From Hanleya hanleyi (taxonomy: Eukaryota; Mollusca; Polyplacophora; Lepidopleurida; Hanleyidae): 64,000 nt of DNA. Each line of letters begins with the position of its first letter. Position 1 is the stretch's first letter. The stretch lies in assembly GCA_036873755.1 (NCBI GenBank), contig JAVTVY010039249.1:62001-126000 (forward strand). The letters are read 5' to 3'. Shown here piece after piece: positions 1 to 9,874 of the stretch. The notes under the pieces were generated by a model. That model did not search any database. It saw nothing but the letters and a program-made list of their open reading frames with translations, and was not told the DNA's origin. Both the position numbers and the translations under genes were made by a program.

Positions 1-348
1 TTTGTTTCCAGGTTAAGAAAACAGAATGTCAAGCTACCACCATTCACTGGGTCTGAACTTTGGGAAGTTTGGATTAATAGATTCGAGGACGTAGCCATGC
101 TTAAAGGGTGGACGATTGCAGATAAACTTGGTGAGCTGTTACCTCGGATACAGGGTAAAGCCGGAGAATTTGTATATGGACAACTATCTAGGGAAGTAAG
201 GAGTAATTTTACTCTACTGGTTGATGAGCTTGACCATCGTTTCAAGAAAGTAGAAACAGCAAAACGTTTTGGGGCACAGTTCAGCAATCAGAACCAAAAG
301 CCCGGAGAAACTGCAGAGAACTATGCAGCAGACTTGAAACGGCTTTAT

Positions 349-1219
349 TACAAGCGTCTAGTCCGTCATTCATAATCCAGCCGTCGTCCATTAGAGAATA
401 TCCGCGTCCATAATCCAAAGACCTATTCCATTTCCATATAACAGTATTAGCACCAAATTCAAAAAGACAAAAGTATACATAAACATAGGCTTGTTTCCTG
501 CAAGAGAGAAGTGGTCAACAATTTTCAATGATGCCGGCAAGACATCATGATGTTCCAAAATATCAAATCCGTATCGCTGATCAGTATTCTTAATCCATAA
601 TATTCGTTATAGAGTCGTCATCTAAAAAAAAAGATGTATCTCAGTCACGCTTTGATTGTGACTGTTCATATGAGTACCATGAGGATCTTGAAGTACATGG
701 GTTCATACGGCCCCTAGCCCCGGGTTAAGCGGAATTAGACACAAGTTACGAAACGTAGCGCCATAGATCTTGCACGCTACGTTCGTATTTTTGCTATCAG
801 CATGCGATATGTATCGCCAAATTTGAGAAACTTTGAGTGGAGGCGCTTGGTGGAATAGCCCTGTTTTATAAGTTTCTGCAACAATGTTTTGTGACGTTGA
901 TTAAAATCATCACATTTAACACAGGATCTAGCAAATGCTACTAAGCGAGATATGTATACGCCATATGCAGGTCCCACTGGAATATTACTATCCAGAAAGG
1001 GATAGTTTACGATGTCGAAATTGTAATCATCTCTTTTGTCATAAAGTCGACGAGAGAGAATGCCCGCTTCATTTTTATAGAGATAGAGATCTAAATAAGA
1101 TGTGCCTGTAGGGCTATCTGTAGTTTCCTTCAAATCCAGTGAAGGTGGATATATATCCTTCACTGCGTCATTTATATAGCGATTATCCACAGCGAGAAGA
1201 TCGTCTATATAGATCGTCT
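349..1219 (-). mobile_element. 5'-truncated retroelement fragment (RT-bearing, Penelope-like or other non-LTR)
   Basis: The insertion is defined by comparison with intact gag at 7905-7930. Its left end (TACAAGCGTCTAGTCCGTC) recurs at about 26497 and 37868, so this is the fixed 3' end of a family read on the minus strand. The right end lies in coding sequence, as expected for 5' truncation. No target-site duplication is seen; 9 bp of target is lost instead. A longer copy of the same family is at 37868-39190. Confidence 0.85.
777..1219 (-). pseudogene. C-terminal piece of a retroelement reverse transcriptase
   Basis: Minus-strand translation begins inside an RT palm with YIDDLLAV (motif C, two catalytic aspartates), followed by SYLDLYLY, then LYDKRDDYNF, SNIPVGPAYGVYISRL and FARSC blocks, and stops at 777. 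I recognise this block order from RT-like proteins widespread in aquatic invertebrates. Assignment to the Penelope-like group is tentative because no GIY-YIG domain is present. The apparent N-terminal 27 residues of the longer open frame (1220-1298) are antisense gag, not RT. Upstream palm and finger motifs are absent. The copy at 38536-38718 retains a more decayed version of the same tail. Confidence 0.7.
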
Positions 1220-1926
1220 CATGCGAACCGAGACAGAGAGACCAGAAGAGAAGATCTATTGAGGCGATTTTTAGATGGCCTAAGTGATGAAAAGGCACAG
1301 TTTCATGTGGAGTACATCAAGGAACCAGGGAATTTAGATGAAGCTGTGTATGAGGTTGTGAATTTCCTGGAAACACGGAGTCGAACTAGTTTTAACGAGG
1401 ACCGACCAAACAGGAAACAGACTCGTCTGGTGAAGAGTTGCTCAGATGACAAAGAGTACGAATCAGAGCCGGAAGACGAAGGTGTTAGAGTTGCGACTCA
1501 AACTCAGAGTAGTAAGAAGTGGAACCAGACTAAGGCTGATACAGAGAAAAGGGATAAAGTTAGTGAGCAGATCACTTACCAGGAGAAGCCTGATTGTTTA
1601 TCTGAAGTCCAAAAGCTTAGAGAAGACATCACGAAGATGTTCAACTCGCTGAATAATCAAATTGAGTCATTTTCAAGGGGTTCACAACAACCAGGAACCA
1701 ACAAGATGAAGATGGCTTCTCCTCAAACAAGGGCAACTGCAGCAAACCAACAATCTACAGGAAAGAAGCAGTTCACTGGGTGTTTCCGGTGTGGTGGAAA
1801 CCATTTGATAAGAGACTGCACGTATGAAGTGACAGGGCAACTGAATGTTTCTGCCAAGCCTTTTATTTCTGATGTTCAAGGTTCTGAAGTTGGACTTCTC
1901 CAGAATGCAGCTTCTAGCGGACCGAA

Positions 1927-3171
1927 TTGTACACCGGAGTCATCAAACTTGTGGGGATCGGCTCAGTAGGCCGAGGGTCGGTCCCAAGTAACAAAGGCCT
2001 GTGTGACAACAGTTTGAAGACATGCCCAGCCAACCCAGATAGTCTAGTTGATAACTCAGGAACCATACGACGGGAGACACCGAAGTATGATGGAGTTTAT
2101 GTCAGTGATACCTTTCAGGGGACTGTGGGCACAGATACTATGGATATTGGAACTACAGCCGTGACATTGTCTGACTGTATCCACACCAAGATACTGCGTG
2201 GCCAACGTTCAAAGCCGAAACTTACCAGGAAAAGGGCGGTTGTCAGTGCTGATTGTGAAAGACTGGACTATAAGAGAAGGGCTGTACTGGAGCATAAATT
2301 AGCAATTGCCAACACTGAGGATGAGGTGTTGCTGGGGGATGATATTTTACAAAAGGGACCTGGTGGGCCAGTGGACCTTTTGTCGAGTTGTGGACCATGT
2401 TCAAATGGTAAGGAGATATCTTTGGACATGGCTGATTCTCTGAGAGTGAGATCGGTGTGTGTGAAGAGGCCTGCTGAGACGCAGCAGAACCAGAAACTAG
2501 GGAGGACAGCGGTCTCTCCAATGAAGAGGATATATACTTACTTCATTAGTGTTGTGTTACTTCTTCTGAGTGTTCTTTCCATGGAGGATTTGTGTGTGGA
2601 TGATTTGTGGAGCCCGCAACAAAATCCAAATGAGAGTGGAGAAGGTAGCAAACCGGATGAAGACCTGGTCGGGGTGCCAGAAGTATCTGGATTCATATGT
2701 CAGAGGACATGTTGGGAATCGTTATCCGAGTTGATCTCTGGTGGCTGTTGGATCTTGGTAGAGATGTTTTCCAGGTTCATTACAGGAAGATGCTCTCAAA
2801 AGGTACAAGATGCCATCTGTAGTGTTACAGAAACACCATGGATACAGGGGTATACCATGACACAGAAGAAGCTACTCATTCATCTAAACATAGGTCCAGT
2901 TAAGAAATGGTTCGGGAGTGGTATGCATCTGTTCAGCACTGAAAACTGTACAGCAAGGCCAGCTACCCACCATTATTGGAACAACTGGCATAACCTAATG
3001 CTGAAGGACGGGGTGCTTTCCTGGAGATTAGTACACAAGAATGTCATTGGGCAATGGCAGTTCTTGGTACCACGATGGATTAGGGAGTACGTGTTGAAAC
3101 AAATCCATGAATCTGTCCTGTCCGGACATCTGGGAAGAAAACCAAAAGGAGCTCTTCTGAGATTTTATTAG
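1927..3171 (+). pseudogene. pol remnant of left unit (protease-like plus integrase zinc-binding tail)
   Basis: A 414-residue frame overlaps the end of gag in the -1 frame. It is almost identical to 8630-9874, with N to K and G to S type differences. See that entry for domain detail. No reverse transcriptase, RNase H or integrase catalytic core is present. Confidence 0.75.
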
Positions 3172-3984
3172 GATGGTTTCCATAATGATGATCAGATGTA
3201 AATAAGTGGATTCAGACAGGTGATGTGTATAGCAACAGTGATCCACCGTCTCACATCACACGTGAACCCTCACTAACATCAAAATTGGAGCCCATTGGAT
3301 CATTCAACGAGGGATCCATCCGGAGAAGACATGACTTGGCATAGATGACCATGAAGCCTGAAGACGAAGAAACCCTTTCCATAGAGGAGAGCGAGAGAGA
3401 ACAGTGGACATATCCTTCCACTGTTACCTTGATGATGCGCTATTTCATGGACTGTTACTTACCATTCACTGGATTCCGGACATACATGCATGATGGACTT
3501 GTGATTGCATTTACCTTATGGTATTGCGCGCGTGTGAAATTCTAAGGACATCATTGAACTGTGTTATAGTGTTTGATTTGCCAAGGAACATCAGTGAACT
3601 GTGTTATAAGTGGGTGAATTCCAAGGACATCATAGAATTGTGTTTTATGTGGAGAACTTTTCGAGGTATTCCCTTTACTGGGAAACTTGTGCGTGATTCA
3701 TTGGATTATGTGAAATTGTTTCTTTCTACAGTTAAATGTGAATTCATGGACTGTTGAAGAGTAGACTTTAAATTGACTTTGATTGGATTTGAAAAATTTA
3801 TTGTGCGCGTGTGATTTCAAGGACATCTTGAAATATGAACTTCGTTGTGTGTGACTCCTGGATTTCAAGGGTTGAACATTTGAATTCTTGAACTATTCAG
3901 TGACAGAACTGTACATGCGTTTGAGATTGATACTCTATTAACTGTAAGGTGAACGAGGACGTTTCCACCTTAAGTGGGGGATAA
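3172..3984 (+). other. 3' untranslated stretch and polypurine tract of left unit
   Basis: Noncoding stretch between the pol remnant and the LTR. From about 3540 to 3900 it has loosely repeated phrases of the type AAGGACATCATTGAACTGTG. It ends in TAAGTGGGGGATAA (3971-3984), a purine-rich tract directly before the TG of the LTR, which is the expected plus-strand primer position. Small open frames here (3345-3545, 3518-3757) have no family resemblance that I can see. Confidence 0.7.
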
Positions 3985-5488
3985 TGAGACGAGCATCAAT
4001 TTACTGGGTTTGTATTTGCATTTTTTTTTTAAATATTATTACAAGTTGTTGTTCTATAGAATATCTCTCTTGTGTGTTCTCTAATTGTAGTTCTGACATT
4101 TGTAGTTCATTTCAGATAATTTTCAGTGATAACGAATATTCCGAGGATATCTGCAGTCTCTCTGCAGAATTTACTTGCATGTTGTTGTTGTAATGAGATA
4201 GGGCGGTGGAAGGGGTTTTCGTTCACTTAGTGTTCAGCGTGATCTGTAGTCTAAAATAAATGGAGCATGCATACGAAAATTACACTGATTGGTAGCTCTG
4301 CTTATGTGTTACTAAAGTGTCCAATCAAAAGAGTGAAAATCTAATTCACAGGGGAGAGGAGTATAATTATGTAAACAGTAGTGCTGGAGGTAGAAACCGA
4401 TCAGTGGAGGCAGTTTCCGATCACCCCTAATTTTTAACATGAAAAATTTGTTTTTCAGCTTTTTGTGTTGTGAATTTGTTAAAGCACTCATTATTCTGCA
4501 ACTTAGAGTGATACAATCATTAAATGTAATGATAATTAATATTATTCAACTGTTTTATGTAAGTGCCTTTATGCCCCACTTTTAGGGATACTTCTCACTG
4601 GTACTTCCCATTGAAATAACATGAACCGAACCAAAACTGCCTCCAACATTAGGATTTTTTTCAGTTGAGATATTTTTTCCTTAAAACGAGTAAATTTTAT
4701 ATCAGAAGGATAAAGGAATTATTTTACAAAGGAATTATTTACCCAGGCAGTTAAGCTAAATGAGGGAATAACCGACTTCAAAAATATTTCAAGTCAATGT
4801 GACAAATGGAAGGGATGAAGTAAGCCTATAGCTTATCTCCCCTTTTTAAGGCTATCTGGAGAACATTTGCACGGTGGGGTGCATTACTTCTGAAGGGGTA
4901 ATTCTTGTGTTTTTCATGGAAAATTTCCCTGGAGTCTTAACCGTGGTAGAGTAGGAATCCACAGAAGCAATATTTGGTTGTGAAATGTTGTACTGATGCT
5001 AAAGATCCCAAAACAAGACAACTAAGACGGTGATTGAAAACTACCTCCGATCGGAAATACCCTCCACGACCCTACTTCGTTTGTGCCACATGGCCATGGT
5101 TTTTGAGCTGTAGATCGTTAATTAATGAAGTTACACTGATTTATTCACATAACGAAGCTAGAAGAAAGTACTACCTTTGTAATTCATGGCATGACAAACT
5201 GTGGTTTGATGTATTCCAGTAGTTATTGATGATAAAAGATGCATAATTTATTCTTCTCTGTACGGAGGCAGCCATGTTGTTTTGATAGTTATACTCTCTG
5301 AATCAGACGTTCGTATTTTATTTCAGATGCAAGTTGATGCATATCTTGGATAAATTGTATAACTGTGTAAACTATATTTAATATCTGTCACAAATATCTG
5401 ATAATTGCGCAGATTCTCCAAGTAGTTTTAACGATAGTATGCTTTTGGTATTTTCGACATTTTGGGTTAGAGGCTAGTGGCTGGAGTG

Positions 5489-5496
5489 TATAAAAG
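5489..5496 (+). promoter_or_regulatory. TATA box in middle LTR
   Basis: TATAAAAG in the LTR, about 1.05 kb before the polyadenylation signal. Transcription would be expected to start about 25-30 bp downstream, giving an unusually long R region that includes the minisatellites. The same box is at 12192-12199. Confidence 0.7.
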
Positions 5497-5789
5497 AGTG
5501 AACTCTGAGAATTTCTGGGACTTGCTCTGGTGAGCCAGACAAGCCCACACCTCCTGAACAGAGGGTTCCTGGGACCTGACAGACATCTGAGGATTGCTGA
5601 ATATGGGAAGGAGCTATAGATGCCGATGAGGATAATGGTTCAGTGTCTTGACTTCATTTTTCTGCTTTGACTCTCTGAAATACTTGGAACCCTGTAGAGT
5701 GTACTCCAAGAAATCATGGGGTCATGGTCAAACTGAAGTAAATAAGACTTCTACCCATTATCGTTTGCTCACCCAAGATATCTTTGGCT

Positions 5790-5880
5790 CATCCAAGAAA
5801 ACATAGACATCCAAGAAAACATGGACATCCAAGAAAACATGGACACCCAAGAAAACATGGACATCCAAGAAAACATAGAT
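5790..5880 (+). repeat. 18 bp tandem repeat, about 5 units, in LTR
   Basis: Units of the form CATCCAAGAAAACATGGA repeat with single-base variants (ATAGA, CACCC). The same array is in the right LTR at about 12492-12582. Confidence 0.9.
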
Positions 5881-5905
5881 TGTTGAAACAGTAGTGGGAT
5901 GAACA

Positions 5906-6350
5906 CCCCATGCGATCACATCGGATTACAGTACCCCATGCAATCACATCGGATTACAGTACCCCATGCAATCACATCGGATTACAGTACCCCATGCAAT
6001 CGCATCGGATTACAGTACCCCATGATATCACATGGGATTACAGTACCCGATGCAATCACATCGGAATACAGTATTCAACTGCAGCCACTCTTCACCTAAC
6101 AGTCGTGTGCATGAACACCCCATGCAATCACATCGGGTTACAGTACCCCATGCAACCACATCGGATTACAGTACCCCATGAAATCACATCGGAATACAGT
6201 ATTCAACTGCAGCCACTCTTCGCCTAACAGTAGTGCATGAACACCCCATGCAATCGCATCGGGTTACAGTATTTGACTGCAGTCACCCTTCATTTAACAG
6301 TAGTGTGCATGAACACCCCATGAAATCACATCGGGTTACAGTATTCAACG
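5906..6350 (+). repeat. 28 bp tandem repeat array in LTR
   Basis: Unit CCCCATGCAATCACATCGG plus ATTACAGTA. Six head-to-tail units (5906-6073) are followed by a spacer and three more units (6118-6201), then further degenerate single units to about 6350. The array is open in several frames, producing spurious proteins of about 100 residues. The right LTR has eight units in the first block. Confidence 0.9.
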
Positions 6351-6543
6351 ACAGCTGCTTGTAATGGATGCAAGTGGAACTCATTGGAATGATTGTATGT
6401 TACAACAGTATTCGACTACAGCCATCCCGTTAGTTTTATGCACTCCAGCAAGTCTCCACCCCATGAAAGCATAGTAATTCCGCTCATTGGTCATAATTAG
6501 ATTATGCAAAGCAAATCTGAACTGAAGGACATGTAACTATATG

Positions 6544-6549
6544 AATAAA
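6544..6549 (+). promoter_or_regulatory. Polyadenylation signal in middle LTR
   Basis: AATAAA inside ATGAATAAAAGAAGAG, about 225 bp before the LTR end, so U5 is about 200 bp. The same signal is at 13304-13309. Confidence 0.6.
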
Positions 6550-6778
6550 AGAAGAGTTTATTTATCCTGAGAAATCGGTCTTGAGTTCTTGTTTCTTATT
6601 GTGTTGCTTCCCGGTCTCCAATGTTACAGGTTCAACATATAACAGCATAGGGGGTGTTATTTAGCTAAGTTGATAATCCGTTCAACTATCCTAAGTTTTC
6701 ATATGTTGACTGCTGAAGTATATCTGCTGTAATTGGACTTCACTGAAGCTTAGCGACAGCTTTATCGCTACATTATTT

Positions 6779-6796
6779 TGGCGCCCGAAATGGGAC
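6779..6796 (+). promoter_or_regulatory. Primer binding site, tRNA-Lys type
   Basis: TGGCGCCCGAAATGGGAC begins six bases after the LTR end. It differs at two positions from the well-known tRNA-Lys3-complementary site TGGCGCCCGAACAGGGAC, so a lysine tRNA primer is likely. Confidence 0.8.
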
Positions 6797-6817
6797 CTGT
6801 TATTTCATAACGGGTCC
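6793..6817 (+). other. Hairpin overlapping the primer binding site
   Basis: GGACCTGTTAT (6793-6803), loop TTC, ATAACGGGTCC (6807-6817): an 11 bp stem with one G.U pair as RNA. Its first four bases are the last four of the primer binding site. Confidence 0.7.
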
Positions 6818-6896
6818 TGTGATCCGAACCAAGTGAAGTCCTGCATGGTGAAAATGGTGAAGATATCCAGTTTACATGCCAGAGACTTATATTTAG

Positions 6897-8672
6897 ATGG
6901 AAGCTATGGAGACGGGACGGAGACCACTACAGAGGGGTAGACAGAGGAGATCTGATAGATTATTGGCTGATAATCTTAATACAACAAGTGAAGCAGAAAC
7001 ACCAGAGAGTACTGATGAAATTCAAGAGGATATGGCTTTGGGAACTCCAGCATCACGCAAGGCACAGTCATCTGTAATTAATGTTCTTTCAGGTCCACAG
7101 AGAATGGTATCCCCAAAGAATTGCATAACTGGAATTGATTTGGATTATTTTTCAGGAATTCCCTCAGCCCCCACAGCAAATACCATTCCTCTACAGGTAA
7201 CATCTGGTGATTCCAACCAGATACAAATACAGAAGGAAGTAGCAGAGCAAGTAGGAACAGTGTTAAAAGATGCATTGACGGAATTTTCTTCAGTTATGGC
7301 TGGTATTATCAAAGAAACTCAGAAGATGAATAGAGGGAACAGATCCCCACCAGAGTGCCAGAGTGCTAATGCAACTCATCAGTCTCGAGCTGTACAGCCA
7401 GCCAGAGTTTCAGTTACCAGAAGATCACCTGATGATTTTCCAAGAAATGACAACAGACCGGTCCAAGCCAGCAGTTTCCACACTAGACCTTCAGACAGGA
7501 GCTACAGAGGTTCCCATCGTGAATCATCTAGCAATAAAGCACCAACTACATGTAGTGAGAGTACATTTGTTTCCAGGTTAAGAAAACAGAATGTCAAGCT
7601 ACCACCATTCACTGGGTCTGAACTTTGGGAAGTTTGGATTAATAGATTCGAGGACGTAGCCACGCTTAAAGGGTGGACGATTGCAGATAAACTTGGTGAG
7701 CTGTTACCTCGGATACAGGGTAAAGCCGGAGAATTTGTATATGGACAACTATCTAGGGAAGCAAGGAGTAATTTTACTCTACTGGTTGATGAGCTTGACC
7801 ATCGTTTCAAGAAAGTAGAAACAGCAAAACGTTTTGGGGCACAGTTCAGCAATCGGAACCAAAAGCCCGGAGAAACTGCAGAGAACTATGCAGCAGACTT
7901 GAAACGGCTTTATGACAAAGCTCATGCGAACCGAGACAGAGAGACCAGAAGAGAAGATCTATTGAGGCGATTTTTAGATGGCCTAAGTGATGAAAAGGCA
8001 CAGTTTCATGTGGAGTACATCAAGGAACCAGGGAATTTAGATGAAGCTGTGTATGAGGTTGTGAATTTCCTGGAAACACGGAGTCGAACTAGTTTTAACG
8101 AGGACCGACCAAACAGGAAACAGACTCGTCTGGTGAAGAGTTGCTCAGATGACAAAGAGTACGAATCAGAGCCGGAAGACGAAGGTGTTAGAGTTGCGAC
8201 TCAAACTCAGAGTAGTAAGAAGTGGAACCAGACTAAGGCTGATACAGAGAAAAGGGATAAAGTTAGTGAGCAGATCACTTACCAGGAGAAGCCTGATTGT
8301 TTATCTGAAGTCCAAAAGCTTAGAGAAGAGATCACGAAGATGTTCAACTCGCTGAATAATCAAATTGAGTCATTTTCAAGGGGTTCACAACAACCAGGAA
8401 CCAACAAGATGAAGATGGCTTCTCCTCAAACAAGGGCAACTGCAGCAAACCAACAATCTACAGGAAAGAAGCAGTTCACTGGGTGTTTCCGGTGTGGTGG
8501 AAACCATTTGATAAGAGACTGCACGTATGAAGTGACAGGGCAACTGAATGTTTCTGCCAAGCCTTTTATTTCTGATGTTCAAGGTTCTGAAGTTGGACTT
8601 CTCCAGAATGCAGCTTCTAGCGGACCGAATTGTACACTGGAGTCATCAAACTTGTGGGGATCGGCTCAGTAG
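6897..8672 (+). CDS. gag: Gag polyprotein, intact
   Basis: 591 residues. It would assemble the virus-like particle in which the element's RNA is packaged. Residues 1-225 are basic and polar without a recognised fold. Residues about 235-395 (LPPFTGSELWEVWINRFEDV to VVNFLE) match the Ty3/gypsy capsid pattern of small-residue, tryptophan and RFED blocks. A charged linker rich in D, E and K follows. Residues 530-542 form a zinc knuckle, CFRCGGNHLIRDC, with C-x2-C-x3-H-x4-C spacing, one residue shorter than the usual x4. The chosen ATG lies about 100 bp after the primer binding site and is the first in frame. The pol remnant starts in the -1 frame before the stop. Confidence 0.9.
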   Translation: MEAMETGRRPLQRGRQRRSDRLLADNLNTTSEAETPESTDEIQEDMALGTPASRKAQSSVINVLSGPQRMVSPKNCITGIDLDYFSGIPSAPTANTIPLQVTSGDSNQIQIQKEVAEQVGTVLKDALTEFSSVMAGIIKETQKMNRGNRSPPECQSANATHQSRAVQPARVSVTRRSPDDFPRNDNRPVQASSFHTRPSDRSYRGSHRESSSNKAPTTCSESTFVSRLRKQNVKLPPFTGSELWEVWINRFEDVATLKGWTIADKLGELLPRIQGKAGEFVYGQLSREARSNFTLLVDELDHRFKKVETAKRFGAQFSNRNQKPGETAENYAADLKRLYDKAHANRDRETRREDLLRRFLDGLSDEKAQFHVEYIKEPGNLDEAVYEVVNFLETRSRTSFNEDRPNRKQTRLVKSCSDDKEYESEPEDEGVRVATQTQSSKKWNQTKADTEKRDKVSEQITYQEKPDCLSEVQKLREEITKMFNSLNNQIESFSRGSQQPGTNKMKMASPQTRATAANQQSTGKKQFTGCFRCGGNHLIRDCTYEVTGQLNVSAKPFISDVQGSEVGLLQNAASSGPNCTLESSNLWGSAQ

Positions 8673-9874
8673 GCCGAGGGTCGGTCCCAAGTAACAAAGG
8701 CCTGTGTGACAACAGTTTGAAGACATGCCCAGCCAACCCAGATAGTCTAGTTGATAACTCAGGAACCATACGACGGGAGACACCGAAGTATGATGGAGTT
8801 TATGTCAGTGATACCTTTCAGGGGACTGTGGGCACAGATACTATGGATATTGGAACTACAGCCGTGACATTGTCTGACTGTATCCACACCAAGATACTGC
8901 GTGGCCAACGTTCAAAGCCGAAACTTACCAGGAAAAGGGCGGTTGTCAGTGCTGATTGTGAAAGACTGGACTATAAGAGAAGGGCTGTACTGGAGCATAA
9001 ATTAGCAATTGCCAACACTGAGGATGAGGTGTTGCTGGGGGATGATATTTTACAAAAGGGACCTGGTGGGCCAGTGGACCTTTTGTCGAGTTGTGGACCA
9101 TGTTCAAAAGGTAAGGAGATATCTTTGGACATGGCTGATTCTCTGAGAGTGAGATCGGTGTGTGTGAAGAGGCCTGCTGAGACGCAGCAGAACCAGAAAC
9201 TAGGGAGGACAGCGGTCTCTCCAATGAAGAGGATATATACTTACTTCATTAGTGTTGTGTTACTTCTTCTGAGTGTTCTTTCCATGGAGGATTTGTGTGT
9301 GGATGATTTGTGGAGCCCGCAACAAAATCCAAATGAGAGTGGAGAAGGTAGCAAACCGGATGAAGACCTGGTCGGGGTGCCAGAAGTATCTGGATTCATA
9401 TGTCAGAGGACATGTTGGGAATCGTTATCCGAGTTGATCTCTGGTAGCTGTTGGATCTTGGTAGAGATGTTTTCCAGGTTCATTACAGGAAGATGCTCTC
9501 AAAAGGTACAAGATGCCATCTGTAGTGTTACAGAAACACCATGGATACAGGGGTATACCATGACACAGAAGAAGCTACTCATTCATCTAAACATAGGTCC
9601 AGTTAAGAAATGGTTCGGGAGTGGTATGCATCTGTTCAGCACTGAAAACTGTACAGCAAGGCCAGCTACCCACCATTATTGGAACAACTGGCATAACCTA
9701 ATGCTGAAGGATGGGGTGCTTTCCTGGAGATTAGTACACAAGAATGTCATTGGGCAATGGCAGTTCTTGGTACCACGATGGATTAGGGAGTACGTGTTGA
9801 AACAAATCCATGAATCTGTCCTGTCCGGACATCTGGGAAGAAAACCAAAAGGAGCTCTTCTGAGATTTTATTAG
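8630..9874 (+). CDS. Pol remnant: protease-like segment fused to integrase zinc-binding tail
   Basis: 414-residue open frame in -1 register to gag, probably reached by frameshift rather than its own ATG. Residues about 60-150 resemble a retropepsin: DTMDIGTTAVTLSDCIHTKI at the active-site position (DIG rather than the expected DTG) and DEVLLGDDILQ at the position of the usual LLGxDxL motif. A hydrophobic run, YFISVVLLLLSVL, is near residues 205-217. The last ~90 residues match the pre-integrase region and HHCC zinc-binding domain (IGPVKKW, YWNNWHNLMLKDGVL, FLVPRWIREYVL, HESVLSGHLG), then the frame stops where RFYW would be expected. RT, RNase H and the integrase core are absent. Whether the product works, for example in Gag cleavage, is unknown. 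Confidence 0.7.
   Translation: MYTGVIKLVGIGSVGRGSVPSNKGLCDNSLKTCPANPDSLVDNSGTIRRETPKYDGVYVSDTFQGTVGTDTMDIGTTAVTLSDCIHTKILRGQRSKPKLTRKRAVVSADCERLDYKRRAVLEHKLAIANTEDEVLLGDDILQKGPGGPVDLLSSCGPCSKGKEISLDMADSLRVRSVCVKRPAETQQNQKLGRTAVSPMKRIYTYFISVVLLLLSVLSMEDLCVDDLWSPQQNPNESGEGSKPDEDLVGVPEVSGFICQRTCWESLSELISGSCWILVEMFSRFITGRCSQKVQDAICSVTETPWIQGYTMTQKKLLIHLNIGPVKKWFGSGMHLFSTENCTARPATHHYWNNWHNLMLKDGVLSWRLVHKNVIGQWQFLVPRWIREYVLKQIHESVLSGHLGRKPKGALLRFY

Larger units (their letters stand above)
1..1969 (+). pseudogene. gag: gag of left unit, split by an insertion
   Basis: This is the same capsid-type Gag as at 6897-8672, entering the window at about residue 224. The capsid region reads normally to position 348, then runs into inserted DNA and stops at 375. 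Coding resumes at 1220 in the original frame and continues through the charged linker and zinc knuckle (CFRCGGNHLIRDC) to the stop at 1969. Nine bases present in the intact copy (7914-7922) are missing at the junction. An apparent 276-residue reading frame starting at 1139 is a chimera of inserted sequence and Gag. Differences from the right copy are few, for example D instead of E near 1628. The gene can no longer make full-length Gag. Confidence 0.9.
1..3984 (+). mobile_element. Ty3/gypsy-type retrotransposon, left unit, internal region (5' end outside window)
   Basis: Positions 1-348 and 1220-3984 match the internal region of the right-hand unit (7566-7913 and 7923-10687) with only scattered base changes, after removing an 871 bp insertion. 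The order is gag, pol remnant, 3' untranslated stretch and polypurine tract, followed directly by the shared LTR at 3985. The leader, primer binding site and 5' LTR of this unit lie left of the window. Near-identity to the right unit suggests a recent duplication or recombination. Confidence 0.9.
3985..6772 (+). repeat. Shared middle LTR (2788 bp)
   Basis: The LTR runs from TGAGACG after the polypurine tract to CGCTACA before the primer binding site. It matches 10688-13532 throughout; the main difference is two fewer 28 bp repeats here. It serves as 3' LTR of the left unit and 5' LTR of the right unit. A TATA box (5489), AATAAA (6544) and two minisatellites lie in its right half, so U3 is about 1.5 kb. 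A length of 2.8 kb is at the long end for Ty3/gypsy elements. Confidence 0.9.

Noticed and set aside
1139..1219. Upstream start of a 276-residue gag-containing frame
   Set aside because: It comes from inserted retroelement DNA fused by chance to gag in frame.
5899..6227. Proteins of 66-105 residues from the LTR (and 12602-12986)
   Set aside because: Frames run through the 28 bp tandem repeat; identical phrases appear in all frames.
7502..7852. 116-residue minus-strand frame
   Set aside because: Antisense shadow of intact gag.
8550..8672. A canonical -1 slippery heptamer for gag-pol frameshifting
   Set aside because: The reading frames are in -1 relation, but I could not identify a convincing X-XXY-YYZ heptamer in the overlap.
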